A DNA stretch of 64,000 bases from a virus: positions 1-64,000 of the IMG/VR virus record IMGVR_UViG_3300037264_004862; one strand, given 5' to 3'. The notes below the pieces were generated by a model, which was given only the letters and a program-made list of their open reading frames with translations, was not told where the DNA came from and did not search any database. Positions 47,276 through 56,911 of this stretch are shown here, in pieces. A program made the translations under genes and the position numbers. The stretch's first letter is position 1. Each line of letters begins with the position of its first letter.

Positions 47276-48322
47276 TTAGTTACCCTTGCGAATATCGTCC
47301 AGTAATTTATTCAGCTCATCATCAGAATCATTAGAAACTGGTGTCGGAGCTTGTGTCACTGGCTTCTCGACAAAGGTAGCAGATGTTGCCTTAACGGCCG
47401 GTTTTGTTACTGGCTTGGCAGCCGTAGCAGTTGATGTTGCGGATTTACCCGCAACATGAACAACCTTGACATCACTAGGTTCTTCAATGAGAGTTGTCGC
47501 GGAGCCATCAACTAACTTATCCTCGGCGGGAGCTGGCTTACGCTGAACTTCACCACTAAGCACTTCGCGGGCGCGCTCTGCAAGCTTTGCAGCATCGCGA
47601 GGCGCGAACTTAGTGAACAGATCATGACGTTGATTGAGTATTTCAGCAATCTTCGTGTCATCTGGTTCATTACCCTTCTTGATCATTGGCCCCTTAGATG
47701 CAGGAAGGAATTTGGATGACTTATAATCATTGTAATCACCTTGATGCTTCACTTCCAGCTGGAAAGTATAAGCATCATTTGGATCATAGAACAAGCCATA
47801 CGCCTGAGGGTCTTGCTCATCGTTGGAAGCATCACGCATAATGGTGCTTTCCATGATGTCGTAAACCGTCTTCTGTAAGGCATACCACATCACTTTCCCA
47901 CGGAGCTCCACAGGGGTGCTCTCGAATGGTGGGAAATAGATATTAACAGCCCATGACTGCTTGGGGAAGTACGTCTTAATGATGTTCTTTCTTGTATCCT
48001 CGTCATCAGTGTCCTTCAATAGATCAAAACCTAATTGACAGAAGGCACATTCTTTACCGTCATGGATGCGGGGACATTCATAGGGCTTCTGATTGATCCA
48101 GTGAGTACCAGCCATGACATACCATAGGTCCATGGTCCGTGACGCTTGGCCACTAGCACATTGGTCGTCGACCTGAAGAGGAGGTAGCACATAGAACTTC
48201 AGTTTAAAGGTTTCATTTTCTTTAACCTGAGGTGGAATGTACTGCATTGGGTCGCGTGCGCGACCGCCCTTCTTTTCCCGCATCTTGCGGCGTACTTCTT
48301 CTAGCGCGGCATTTCGATCCAT
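47276..48322 (-). CDS. ssDNA-binding protein, gp32-like
   Basis: 348 aa. Basic N-terminus (RRKMREKKGGRARD), then a core with H-x-x-C-P...GKECAFC, the zinc loop known from T4 gp32-type proteins, and many aromatic residues. A long Ala/Thr/Pro linker ends in an acidic tail (SNDSDDELNKLLDDIRKG), typical for contacts with other replication proteins. It would coat single-stranded DNA at the fork. Confidence 0.8.
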   Translation of the reverse strand: MDRNAALEEVRRKMREKKGGRARDPMQYIPPQVKENETFKLKFYVLPPLQVDDQCASGQASRTMDLWYVMAGTHWINQKPYECPRIHDGKECAFCQLGFDLLKDTDDEDTRKNIIKTYFPKQSWAVNIYFPPFESTPVELRGKVMWYALQKTVYDIMESTIMRDASNDEQDPQAYGLFYDPNDAYTFQLEVKHQGDYNDYKSSKFLPASKGPMIKKGNEPDDTKIAEILNQRHDLFTKFAPRDAAKLAERAREVLSGEVQRKPAPAEDKLVDGSATTLIEEPSDVKVVHVAGKSATSTATAAKPVTKPAVKATSATFVEKPVTQAPTPVSNDSDDELNKLLDDIRKGN

Positions 48323-48382
48323 AACAATTCACCTTTCAAAAAAATGCACCAATCATACACAATGATCGCGGCGCAATAATAT

Positions 48383-48865
48383 TTACAAGTCGGAATCTCT
48401 AAGTTCTTGTTTTTTAAATCCCGCTAGTGATCGTAGATGCTCAGATTTCATTCTGATGGCATCGACGGCGGCATAGACCTTGCTAACGGTTCTTTCCGCC
48501 CCAATTAGCTTTGATTCTAGAGCTAATATGTTTTCATCACTATCTAGTAATATTTCAATGTCTGAAGCACGCAATTTCACAGCATCATTCTTAGATGCTT
48601 CATATAATTCTCTGGCTAGTTTAGCGCGACGATATTTAACCGTCCGCTCGAGGGTTGCAACTTGCTTCTTCGCTTCTGCAAGCATAGATGAATAAAATAA
48701 AAAGGCAGCTGGGGTCTCATCAAGCTGGTGCTCAAGCTGGTCATAATTGATAATTACATCGGGTCGCATATCGCGCTCAATGACATTTTCGCCATCAGTA
48801 AACTTAATCCTCAGGAGTTGTTTGGCAATATCGTCGCCAATGTTGTTATCTTCAAACCAGGACAT
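48383..48865 (-). CDS. coiled-coil protein, possible UvsY-like mediator
   Basis: 160 aa, largely helical. Size, helical content and position between the SSB and recombinase genes resemble UvsY-type recombination mediators, which load RecA/UvsX on SSB-coated DNA. Sequence evidence is only suggestive (long basic helix, then LDSDENILALESKL). Confidence 0.45.
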   Translation of the reverse strand: MSWFEDNNIGDDIAKQLLRIKFTDGENVIERDMRPDVIINYDQLEHQLDETPAAFLFYSSMLAEAKKQVATLERTVKYRRAKLARELYEASKNDAVKLRASDIEILLDSDENILALESKLIGAERTVSKVYAAVDAIRMKSEHLRSLAGFKKQELRDSDL

Positions 48866-49112
48866 TTTTTTCCTCTAAAATTGAGAACATCCAAGCACCA
48901 TTAATAAGTTTAGCTCTAACCCAAATAAGTACCGTCTCAGGGCTTTCATTGCTAAAAATACTTACTGCAATTGTCTTTTTTGAGGGGCCATTTAAACTAA
49001 GCTTATCCATAATTCTGTCGATTGAATAGATATTCTTTGAATGAATCCAATCGCCTCTACATGATTCGAGTTCGATAAGATTCAACCAGTGAATACCGCT
49101 GTCGTCGGTCAT
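48852..49112 (-). CDS. hypothetical protein
   Basis: 86 aa. Alpha-beta pattern (KKTIAVSIFSNESPETVLIW). Overlaps both neighbours by a few bases. No family recognised. Confidence 0.55.
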   Translation of the reverse strand: MTDDSGIHWLNLIELESCRGDWIHSKNIYSIDRIMDKLSLNGPSKKTIAVSIFSNESPETVLIWVRAKLINGAWMFSILEEKNVLV

Positions 49113-50278
49113 ACTCTATATACTCTGAGCTCTTTCCAATGTTTCCATTTACTACCTACTGACACCCGCAACGGGAAAACAGGATTGTTTTCTAAAAGTC
49201 CATCAAATGGTCTGAGCATGACGCCTGTAACATCTTTGATGAGTTGTGAGACCATTTGTGATTTACAGCAAAGAATAATCGAATCGTGAAGTTCAGTTAA
49301 GACACAATTAGGGTATTTTTTATGAATCTTAACTAGTGAATTCTGCATGGCATGGGCCACTGAGCCTTGCATTTGAGCATTAAAAACTTGCCTACGAGAC
49401 TCCAATAATTGCTGTTCGTTATCACCATGCATATAAAATTTACGGTTCAACATTGATGTTAGATAACCTTGGGTGTCCATTTTTTCAATAGTGGCTTCAG
49501 CCCATTGTTTTAAAACTTTATAATGTCTAAATATGTCACTATTTAGATTGAATGAATATAATCCTGGTAATACTCGGCCTTTACATTCTGCACGGCTGAT
49601 GTTATTGATTTTAGCTAGATCTGTATATGGGTCCGAATTTATAAATGATTGTTGTAGCTCAATGTCACCAGAGATAAGAGACGCAGCCCTTAAATCTGCC
49701 GAAATCCAATCAACGCTAATAAAAACATCGTAGTCAGGGCGGAAATGGGTTATACTAGTATCATTACCAGTGCCTTGAATATTAAAACCCGACGTTGATG
49801 ACCTACCAGTAATCTTGAATTGATAATTTGGGTGGATAGGGTCAATATTTCCTTCATAAATTATGCCACGCTTTTCTAGATCACAATAAACTATAGTAGC
49901 TCTAGCCATAAGTTCTTGCCACTTGTCACCGTCAGATCTCATAATAAGGTTGGCGAGCCGCTCTTTGGCAAAACTTTCAAGGAACGCCCACTCCTTAGTA
50001 ATAATTAAGTCTTCAGTTGGAGTTTCTTTTACTTTATAGTCTTGATCTAGAGGTAAACTAAGTGCTAGAATATGGGCCTTGAAGTCATTTATCGTGACTT
50101 GCTGGGTAGTAATGACATCTCTCAGATATCGCGCTTTTTCACGAGTCGTTATAGCTTGTTCGCTATTGCCTTTGACGTACATTGGATATACATCAATTAC
50201 GCCTTCATCATCTTGAACTGCGACAACTAATATTTTTGGTATCGGTTTTGATTTATCGAAAACTGTGTAGATGAACAT
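49109..50278 (-). CDS. Pol I-like (family A) DNA polymerase domain
   Basis: 389 aa, shorter than Klenow (about 600). Motif A: FISVDWISADLRAASL (Asp kept, usual Q-I-E-L-R changed to S-A-D-L-R). Motif B: RAECKGRVLPGLYSF. Motif C: VLTELHDSIILCC, where HDE has become HDS. No exonuclease domains. Catalytic Asp residues remain, so it may be active as a small repair or gap-filling enzyme alongside the polymerase III-like genes. Confidence 0.75.
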   Translation of the reverse strand: MFIYTVFDKSKPIPKILVVAVQDDEGVIDVYPMYVKGNSEQAITTREKARYLRDVITTQQVTINDFKAHILALSLPLDQDYKVKETPTEDLIITKEWAFLESFAKERLANLIMRSDGDKWQELMARATIVYCDLEKRGIIYEGNIDPIHPNYQFKITGRSSTSGFNIQGTGNDTSITHFRPDYDVFISVDWISADLRAASLISGDIELQQSFINSDPYTDLAKINNISRAECKGRVLPGLYSFNLNSDIFRHYKVLKQWAEATIEKMDTQGYLTSMLNRKFYMHGDNEQQLLESRRQVFNAQMQGSVAHAMQNSLVKIHKKYPNCVLTELHDSIILCCKSQMVSQLIKDVTGVMLRPFDGLLENNPVFPLRVSVGSKWKHWKELRVYRV

Positions 50279-50646
50279 TATTTCTTCGGAATTTTCTTCT
50301 TCCTTAATCTACGCTTCAAATCATCTACCTCTCCAGGTTGCCGCATATAGCCATAGGGATCATCTCCTTTAGTTTCGAGGAGACGCAAATCCATCTGGCG
50401 CTTAGCATCGGCGCGGTTTAGATAGCAATTGCCTCTAGTCCAGCCTATGAAGGAAGCGCCGTGCCACGTACGCTCAGTTGCACCAGCGCATATAGGACAT
50501 TTAATGTCAGGCCTGTCATTCATTCCGTGTTGTTCAGTCCAGACTAAGATGCCTTTTGGGTGTTTCTCAATAGCCAACTTCTCTTTCAGTTCTTTACTGA
50601 GGAGTTTAGCCTTGCATAGTTTCAGACAGACGTAGTTATAAAACAT
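50278..50646 (-). CDS. zinc-binding basic protein
   Basis: 122 aa. CPICAGATERTWHG and a later C form a zinc site; the tail is very basic (LKRRLRKKKIPKK). Between helicase and polymerase, so perhaps a primosome or DNA-binding accessory. Not identifiable. Confidence 0.6.
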   Translation of the reverse strand: MFYNYVCLKLCKAKLLSKELKEKLAIEKHPKGILVWTEQHGMNDRPDIKCPICAGATERTWHGASFIGWTRGNCYLNRADAKRQMDLRLLETKGDDPYGYMRQPGEVDDLKRRLRKKKIPKK

Positions 50647-51951
50647 TTATATGAAATCCTGCGGTGTACACCGCATTGTTTTGTAGTTCACTCTAATTTT
50701 TACTTGTTGTAAGCTAGGCCCCTTACGATTTTTGGCGATGTACAATCTAAATTGTGGTAGTGCTAAATTATGTTCATCTTCAGTTTGATTGATTGTTACA
50801 CAATAATCAATCGGCATCATTTTACCGAATGATTGTGCTGTTTTGTTCAATCCAATTAATTCAGCCTCACCATTAAGACCATCACGGTTAGTTTGCGTGG
50901 CTGTAAGTACTAATACATGTTGAGTTTTAGCTAGTCCACAAAGCTGGGTGGCCGTCTTACCTTGGCGTAGATATTCGTCTTTGTTGTCACTAGCGTTTCG
51001 CGATAACATCAAGTCTAGATAGTCAACTATAACCACATCAGGCTTCCAATTCTTGGTGCGCTTCATCATATCAATGAACTGTGAGATTGTATCTACAGTG
51101 ATTTCTTCTGGTGGCCATTCAGCTACTATCAGTTTACCATTGGTTGAATTGTGGATCTTGCGTAGTTTCTGTTCGATGACTTCTTTACGATTGGTTCGAT
51201 CAGCAATAATCTCATCGGTGAAGGAACCCATATAGCGCAACATCGTATCAGTAGTGGAATTTTCAAGTGTTATATGTAAGACATTAAGGCCACGTTCAAC
51301 TGACATACGACCACCATGGACCAATAAGATCGATTTTCCTCTACCAGTAGGCGCCATCCACACGAAAACTTCACCACGCCCAGGTCCCCCATTATTTAGG
51401 AAGATGTCAAGGCCTATGAATCCTGTAGTCAGGCGTTCAGCGACATCGTTTACGAAAAGTTTGTCAATGTTATTAAAGAAATCGACCCCCACATTTGATA
51501 TGTCAGTAATTCTTCTTGCCTTTTCAAACACGCCTTCTAAGGTTTCATAATCTTTCCGCATCCAGGCCTGGTGCGCTACATCACCATAAAGCTCGCCATA
51601 TGCTCTATTACGCACCCATTCTAATAACGCTTCTTTGATGATCGGGATTTCCCTAAAATTGGATTTACGATGGATGACTTCAAGCACTAGATCTAAATCG
51701 TCATCCTCGGCCTTCAACATCTTCAATGCAATATCTTCTACAACCTCGCGGGTTGATATGACTCCGTGTTTCTTATATTGTTGTTCAATGATACCATAAA
51801 CAAATTGATGATGCGCTTTGTGGAAATACTTAAAATCTAAAAATTGTCCAACTTGTGAAAAGAATTCAGGCATATCAAAAGCCAATGAGATGATTGCTTT
51901 TTCTTCGTTTATGCCGAATGGTTTCTCACCTAGTATTTCGTTGTCGGCCAT
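50647..51951 (-). CDS. dnaB: replicative DNA helicase, DnaB-like
   Basis: 434 aa. N-terminal helical domain (about residues 1-110) and RecA-like motor: WMAPTGRGKSILLVHGG (Walker A), ITLENST, VVIVDYLDLM (Walker B), LVLTATQTNRDG. Length fits the DnaB family. Unwinds DNA ahead of the fork. Confidence 0.9.
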   Translation of the reverse strand: MADNEILGEKPFGINEEKAIISLAFDMPEFFSQVGQFLDFKYFHKAHHQFVYGIIEQQYKKHGVISTREVVEDIALKMLKAEDDDLDLVLEVIHRKSNFREIPIIKEALLEWVRNRAYGELYGDVAHQAWMRKDYETLEGVFEKARRITDISNVGVDFFNNIDKLFVNDVAERLTTGFIGLDIFLNNGGPGRGEVFVWMAPTGRGKSILLVHGGRMSVERGLNVLHITLENSTTDTMLRYMGSFTDEIIADRTNRKEVIEQKLRKIHNSTNGKLIVAEWPPEEITVDTISQFIDMMKRTKNWKPDVVIVDYLDLMLSRNASDNKDEYLRQGKTATQLCGLAKTQHVLVLTATQTNRDGLNGEAELIGLNKTAQSFGKMMPIDYCVTINQTEDEHNLALPQFRLYIAKNRKGPSLQQVKIRVNYKTMRCTPQDFI

Positions 51952-51958
51952 ATCCTAT

Positions 51959-52648
51959 TTATGCTGATCCCATACAATGAACAGCTTTTAATGCTAGCAA
52001 TCGTGATATCTTGCGCTGAAGAGCAGCCATAATCAATGTCACCGCTTCACATTTAGTGATAAGTTCTCGTTCCTTGAAGAAAATATCCATCTTAAACCTT
52101 GGTTTGCCGCCTTGAGTTACTTGGGGCGCAAGTTTTTCAGTCGTGAGATCTAAATCATAAATGAATTCACGACTATTAGGCTGTTTATTTATAGTAGTAA
52201 CCTTATAAGCCTCTAAGAACCCTACATTAGCAGAATTCTTAATGAAGACTGTATCATTAATGTTATAGCGGGGTTCGTTCGGTCCCGGATTAGGTTGAGG
52301 CACAGGAATTGGATCGATATAGGTGGTTTCGACTTGACCGAGGCATTCATCAATTTGAAATTGAGTACGATTAATTCTAATAGTCAGATTATTGATAGCT
52401 GTTTGGACAGCTTCGCATAATGTGAAGATTTCAGTTTCTTCATAAAACATCTCGCGTGGCTCTTTAAGGTCAACGCGATCCCCCACGGTCTGTTCAGTCG
52501 GGGGCTTCTGTTCAATATAGATTTGATATACCCAGATACCAGGAGTCGCTTGACTCAATCCACCTATCTTGTAAGCTTCTAACTCACCTAAGGCTGCGGA
52601 TTCTACCAAGTAAACAACATCACCAATTTTAAATGTAGGGGCGGCCAT
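51959..52648 (-). CDS. tandem-repeat barrel protein
   Basis: 229 aa made of two similar halves (about residues 5-97 and 127-222): F-K-I-G-D-V-V-Y-L-V / Y-N-I-N-D-T-V-F-I-K, then G-x-L-E-A-Y-K, and a final helix with LCEAVQTAI / KCEAVTLIM. Each half looks like a small KOW/SH3-like barrel plus helix. Pro-rich linker. Placed between helicase and recA; function unknown. Confidence 0.65.
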   Translation of the reverse strand: MAAPTFKIGDVVYLVESAALGELEAYKIGGLSQATPGIWVYQIYIEQKPPTEQTVGDRVDLKEPREMFYEETEIFTLCEAVQTAINNLTIRINRTQFQIDECLGQVETTYIDPIPVPQPNPGPNEPRYNINDTVFIKNSANVGFLEAYKVTTINKQPNSREFIYDLDLTTEKLAPQVTQGGKPRFKMDIFFKERELITKCEAVTLIMAALQRKISRLLALKAVHCMGSA

Positions 52649-53719
52649 TTAGTTGTTCTCAACCACTAACGTATCTTCAGGCGCAGCTAGTTCCTCTTCA
52701 ACTACTTCTACCGGTTTTAATTTTAACTGGTTACGCAAAGTCGTGACAATAGCCTTAAATTGGTCTGGATTAGTATTCAAGAACTCTTCAAACTTGGCAT
52801 ATCCATTGAAACTCTTACCGTCATACTTCAGCATAGATCCTGCCTTCTTGATAATATTAAAATTAATGGCAGTATTAACGACATCGCCAACTTCATCAAT
52901 CCCTTTACCAAAAATGATATCAAATTCAGCGATCTTAAATGGTGATGCCACTTTATTTTTCACAACCTTGACTTTAACACGGTTGCCAGTGGGGGCTTCG
53001 TCTTTGCTGGTCTTAATAGATTCTAACTTCCTAATGTCAAGGCGTACACTGCAATAATACTTCAGCGCTTTTCCCCCACTAGTGGTCTCAGGCGAACCAA
53101 ACATGACGCCAATTTTCTCTCTCAGCTGATTTACGAAGACAATGGCTGTGTTAGTCTTACTTACTATGGCTGTAAGCTTACGTAGTGCCTTACTTAAAAG
53201 TTTGGCTTGAGCTCCAATATTAGCATCGCCCATCTCGCCATCAAGTTCAGCCTGCGGAACTAAAGCGGCCACAGAGTCAATTACAATGATATCGACTTCA
53301 CCAGTCTTAGTGAGCCTTTCTACAATTGTGAGTGCTTGCTCGCCAGAATCTGGCTGTGAGAAAATTAACTTATCAAAATCAACGCCAATACCGTTTTTTG
53401 CATAGTCTGGATCAAGAGCATGCTCGACATCAATAAATGCAGCCCGACCACCAGCACGCTGAACATTAGCAACCAGTTCTAGACAAAGAGTGGTCTTCCC
53501 ACTGGCTTCTGGCCCGTAAATTTCAGTTACTCGACCACGTGGGATGCCGCCGACACCTAGGGCCATATCTAGTGAAATGGAACCAGTGGAGATTCCCACT
53601 ACGCCTTTTACTACAAGATTACCTAAAATTACACATCCTTCGCCGAATTCCTTCCGAAGATCAGCTAAAGTTGTATCTAGATTCTTAGGCTCATTATTCT
53701 TTTCTTTTACCATCTTCAT
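52649..53719 (-). CDS. recA: RecA recombinase (bacterial type)
   Basis: 356 aa, normal length. GPEASGKTT (Walker A), [22 protein letters not shown] (Walker B), [20 protein letters not shown] (L2 loop) and [15 protein letters not shown] are all canonical. Promotes strand exchange and repair. A bacterial-type RecA rather than UvsX. Confidence 0.95.
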   Translation of the reverse strand: MKMVKEKNNEPKNLDTTLADLRKEFGEGCVILGNLVVKGVVGISTGSISLDMALGVGGIPRGRVTEIYGPEASGKTTLCLELVANVQRAGGRAAFIDVEHALDPDYAKNGIGVDFDKLIFSQPDSGEQALTIVERLTKTGEVDIIVIDSVAALVPQAELDGEMGDANIGAQAKLLSKALRKLTAIVSKTNTAIVFVNQLREKIGVMFGSPETTSGGKALKYYCSVRLDIRKLESIKTSKDEAPTGNRVKVKVVKNKVASPFKIAEFDIIFGKGIDEVGDVVNTAINFNIIKKAGSMLKYDGKSFNGYAKFEEFLNTNPDQFKAIVTTLRNQLKLKPVEVVEEELAAPEDTLVVENN

Positions 53720-54128
53720 TCTCCGGTTTTAATATCTCAGCCAATTTTTTTAAAGCCTTGTCTACGTATACACGGGATTCAACTTTGAGAGGTATTTTGT
53801 GTCTCTTGCATAATTCTATGGCTTTCTCAGAGCTAATCTCAAACATTTTACTTACTACCTGAACGACATCTAAATTAGCATTACCAACCTCAAATAGTTT
53901 TTTGTCAAAAGTTTGCATACTATATGATGCAATTAATATTACATCCGATGGGGGCACTCTTACTATAGTAGATTGTTTAGCCAATATACAATCACTATCT
54001 ACAAAGCCCACTACAGTCCAATCACCTTTGGGGGCTGTGGCTCGACCATTTGGTCCAGATAAATATTTTATGTTCTTTGTATGAACTAAACGTACTACGT
54101 CAAACTGATTGAGCGTATTATATTGCAT
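53694..54128 (-). CDS. hypothetical protein
   Basis: 144 aa from the ATG at 54128. N-terminal barrel ([17 protein letters not shown]...[12 protein letters not shown]), similar in style to other small barrels here, and a helical C-terminal part with basic end. Overlaps recA start by 26 nt. Confidence 0.6.
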   Translation of the reverse strand: MQYNTLNQFDVVRLVHTKNIKYLSGPNGRATAPKGDWTVVGFVDSDCILAKQSTIVRVPPSDVILIASYSMQTFDKKLFEVGNANLDVVQVVSKMFEISSEKAIELCKRHKIPLKVESRVYVDKALKKLAEILKPENEDGKRKE

Positions 54129-54177
54129 GATTAACCCGGTCAAAAGTAATAATGAGCGTTAATATAGGAAGGCATGT

Positions 54178-54696
54178 ATGGCATTGAATAAGATTGAAAA
54201 GGCTATTGTCGAAGCAGTCAATGGTATGCTGCAACAGGACGCCAAGCTCGGGCTTGGAATGCACACTAGTTCGACTGGATTTGGGCAAACTACTGATCAT
54301 TATTCTCAATTCAGATGGGAAGGCATAGACGACTTATTTACGCTGAAGGTATCAGGCAGTCCATTTAAAGATGCACTTACTTCTGCCTTCTTCACAGTAC
54401 ATAGCCACAAGTATATCGATAATCCGACATTCAAGCTTTCATTCGAAAAGGAAATGAAAGCTCGTGCTATTCCCACACATGTCCGTGAAGAGAGCCTTAA
54501 GCATGTTGATAGTATTATTGAGGATTTGTCTGCTAAAAAGCCTTCTGAGCTTGACGCAGGCTGGAACCCAAATCTCGCAGATATTGTTGATGTTACCACT
54601 AACGCCCATGACCGTAAGGCTAAAATGACCGAGCCATTCACTGGTGGCGGCCCCAGCCCAGAAGGCAAACATGATATAGGCAAGTTACCTGGATAA
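54178..54696 (+). CDS. hypothetical protein
   Basis: 172 aa, divergent from 53694..54128; AGGAAGG precedes the ATG. Alpha-beta N-terminal part, helical middle, disordered Gly/Pro tail (FTGGGPSPEGKHDIG). Function unknown; virion-associated possible. Confidence 0.6.
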   Translation: MALNKIEKAIVEAVNGMLQQDAKLGLGMHTSSTGFGQTTDHYSQFRWEGIDDLFTLKVSGSPFKDALTSAFFTVHSHKYIDNPTFKLSFEKEMKARAIPTHVREESLKHVDSIIEDLSAKKPSELDAGWNPNLADIVDVTTNAHDRKAKMTEPFTGGGPSPEGKHDIGKLPG

Positions 54697-54698
54697 CA

Positions 54699-55418
54699 AT
54701 GTTAACAACAGCACATTGTATTGCTTGCGGTAAAATTCTCAGAATAGATCCTGAGAAAGAACAGGCTATGTGTCCAAAATGCCTAGGAAAAGTACACCAA
54801 CCAGGGCTTCAACAAAAACCAGAATTGAAAGATTTAGCACTTATGGCTAGACCAGATATGAAACTTTCTGTCGAAAACGCCATCTATCGCCTGACGACTG
54901 AATCGGACACTAAACGCAATTTAGGGTCGTACCTCAGTTGTCTCTATAAGATTCTGGCGTCGGCTGGAATTAGAGGTAACGTGAATGAATGGTGCCAGCG
55001 TGTAGGTGCGGATAAGTTCCACGAAGGCGTCAAGAATAATATTTTGGTTCAAGAAGACCAAACATATGGTGATGACATGGAACATCGTGGGGAAGGCTAT
55101 CTTATTAAAGAACAACCACCTCAGGCGCCTGTGCCAACACCAGATGACCTCTCGGTTGATAAAATTATTAGAATGGGGCAAAGCACTCTTACAGCACAAA
55201 TTAGCTATCATGGCCAAACAGGACTATTAAGAATTCAACGTTTGGGTGATAGAGAAGAGTGGACAACTGATAACCTAGATATGATTGACCCAGAATTCTG
55301 TGGACGTCTCACTCAAATTGAGTCAGAAATGCATTCGATGTCTTATCCACGTAGCGCCATAGAACCTGATATTGGGTCATTGAAATATCATCTCAGGTCG
55401 AAGTGTTCTACTCTATGA
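54699..55418 (+). CDS. zinc-ribbon protein with WL/DPxFF-like C-terminus
   Basis: 239 aa. CIACGKILRI...CPKCLGK at the N-terminus is a zinc ribbon; a helical middle follows. Near the end, strands then LDMIDPEFCGRLTQIESEM match the C-terminal block of the array family (D-P-E-F-C in place of D-P-E-F-F). It may be a fusion of a ribbon to half a family domain. Confidence 0.6.
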   Translation: MLTTAHCIACGKILRIDPEKEQAMCPKCLGKVHQPGLQQKPELKDLALMARPDMKLSVENAIYRLTTESDTKRNLGSYLSCLYKILASAGIRGNVNEWCQRVGADKFHEGVKNNILVQEDQTYGDDMEHRGEGYLIKEQPPQAPVPTPDDLSVDKIIRMGQSTLTAQISYHGQTGLLRIQRLGDREEWTTDNLDMIDPEFCGRLTQIESEMHSMSYPRSAIEPDIGSLKYHLRSKCSTL

Positions 55419-55816
55419 AGCTTAAATTCTTACACGAAAGCCTTGAAGATAATATTAAGAAACAATTAGGGCTAGCTTACTTTAAGAAGTTAGAAGACCC
55501 AAACCGTTTGAGCTCGTTAGATAGACTCAATCAAAACCAGCCTGAACGCTCTGGCAACCAAGATACTCCGTTAACACCTCGGCTACGTCGTTTCTTCAAC
55601 GCTCCTACTGGAGCTACTGTTGGGAAGATTGGATTCCAAGATAACGACGATGCCGAATCAAAGCACGCCCGTGATAGTTCTTTAGATGATGAGAAAGTTT
55701 CGTCTCTCGATTATCCGAAGGACGAAGATGAATTAGAGAAAGAAATCTCTGTGCGTGCTCGTAAAGAATTCGGATACCTCGCCGTAGCCGGAGCCAAACC
55801 CCATCTACAGTTATAG
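55415..55816 (+). CDS. hypothetical acidic protein
   Basis: 133 aa from the internal ATG overlapping the upstream stop (TATGAAG). Polar and probably flexible in the middle. Overlaps 55614..56120 antisense by about 200 nt. Confidence 0.55.
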   Translation: MKLKFLHESLEDNIKKQLGLAYFKKLEDPNRLSSLDRLNQNQPERSGNQDTPLTPRLRRFFNAPTGATVGKIGFQDNDDAESKHARDSSLDDEKVSSLDYPKDEDELEKEISVRARKEFGYLAVAGAKPHLQL

Positions 55817-56120
55817 GAATTGTATCAGGATATAAGTCCCAATATCTAAGTTCAGTGTGGTCCAAATGTTCGCCTAACTTTTCCAGCATATCCTGATTAT
55901 ATATATTTAAACTGTTGGAGTACCAACCAGATGGGGTTGGTATCCAGCAAACGACATCATTAGATTTTGTATAAATATGGACCACTGATTCATATGTGGA
56001 CTTGAATTTCCTACCAATGCGACGAATATAGCGGATATCATTTGTAGTTGACTCAACAACTTCATAATTAAAACCACTTTCAAGGAGCCAATCCGCTAAG
56101 AGTTGGTGTAGTTTAATCAT
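55614..56120 (-). CDS. WL/DPxFF family protein with antisense-overlapping tail
   Basis: 168 aa from the ATG at 56120. QLLADWLLESGFNY and NIYNQDMLEKLGEHL carry family motifs (aromatics of the second replaced). Past residue 95 the frame runs on into a basic tail (RALIRHRRYLGI) through the antisense of 55415..55816; the stop expected of a normal member is absent. Confidence 0.55.
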   Translation of the reverse strand: MIKLHQLLADWLLESGFNYEVVESTTNDIRYIRRIGRKFKSTYESVVHIYTKSNDVVCWIPTPSGWYSNSLNIYNQDMLEKLGEHLDHTELRYWDLYPDTIPITVDGVWLRLRRGIRILYEHAQRFLSLIHLRPSDNRETKLSHHLKNYHGRALIRHRRYLGIQSSQQ

Positions 56121-56884
56121 TAAATAGTACCAGTACCGCCGCATTTAACGCACTGTTGATTATTGATCTTGGTGATGCCACACCCTTTACAGAGCGGACA
56201 TTCACGAGCACTATAACCGCCTGCCATCAAGGCACGCTCACATGCACTTTTAGATACTATACTGGCTTGAACAGCCTGCTTAAGGCGTGCCTGTAGAGCT
56301 TTATCGCCACCTGTGTTTACGATAGTGACATCAGTCGTGCCAGTATTGCCAACCACTTTCTTAGGGATAACCATTGGCTTACCATCACGACCCATGATGA
56401 CTTGTTCTTCATGTTCAGTAACAATAGGAGCTTCAATGGTACCTTTTTTAGTTTGCATAGATTGGGTTGTATCATATGACTGATGAGATCCAAGGTCCAT
56501 ATCTTGACCAGTAGATGTTTTAGCGACAGTAGGCACAACAATTGGCATGATCTTCTTGGCCCTCACTGTTGGTGCAAAAAGCTTTGGACTATCTTGGTCG
56601 ACTGACGGTGCCGGAGAGGGCGATGGCGTTGGTATTGCCTTAGCTGCTTCAATAAGACCACCTTTACCCATAGGAACCAAAGTATAGCCTAATTCTTTAG
56701 CTTGCTTCTCAAATTCTTCAATCATTAAATTCTTTTTTTCGACTAATTCCCGCACTTTCTTAGGGGAAGCGTCATCTTCGTGTTCATTACAAATCCAAAC
56801 AGTTGAGATACCTTTGGAAGTGGTGACTTGCATTGAAATAGTAAGATCTTCTACCTTACTACAGAATATACACTGATTCGCCAT
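56120..56884 (-). CDS. protein with N-terminal and DnaJ-like zinc fingers
   Basis: 254 aa. N-terminal CIFCSKVEDL and a C-x-E-H form one zinc site, a Pro/Ser-rich linker follows, and the end reads CPLCKGCG...CVKCGGTGT, like the DnaJ C-x-x-C-x-G-x-G finger. Possibly binds unfolded protein or nucleic acid. Overlaps the next gene by one base. Confidence 0.65.
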   Translation of the reverse strand: MANQCIFCSKVEDLTISMQVTTSKGISTVWICNEHEDDASPKKVRELVEKKNLMIEEFEKQAKELGYTLVPMGKGGLIEAAKAIPTPSPSPAPSVDQDSPKLFAPTVRAKKIMPIVVPTVAKTSTGQDMDLGSHQSYDTTQSMQTKKGTIEAPIVTEHEEQVIMGRDGKPMVIPKKVVGNTGTTDVTIVNTGGDKALQARLKQAVQASIVSKSACERALMAGGYSARECPLCKGCGITKINNQQCVKCGGTGTI

Positions 56885-56911
56885 AACTACTCCTTTTTAC
56901 GTACTTAAAGT

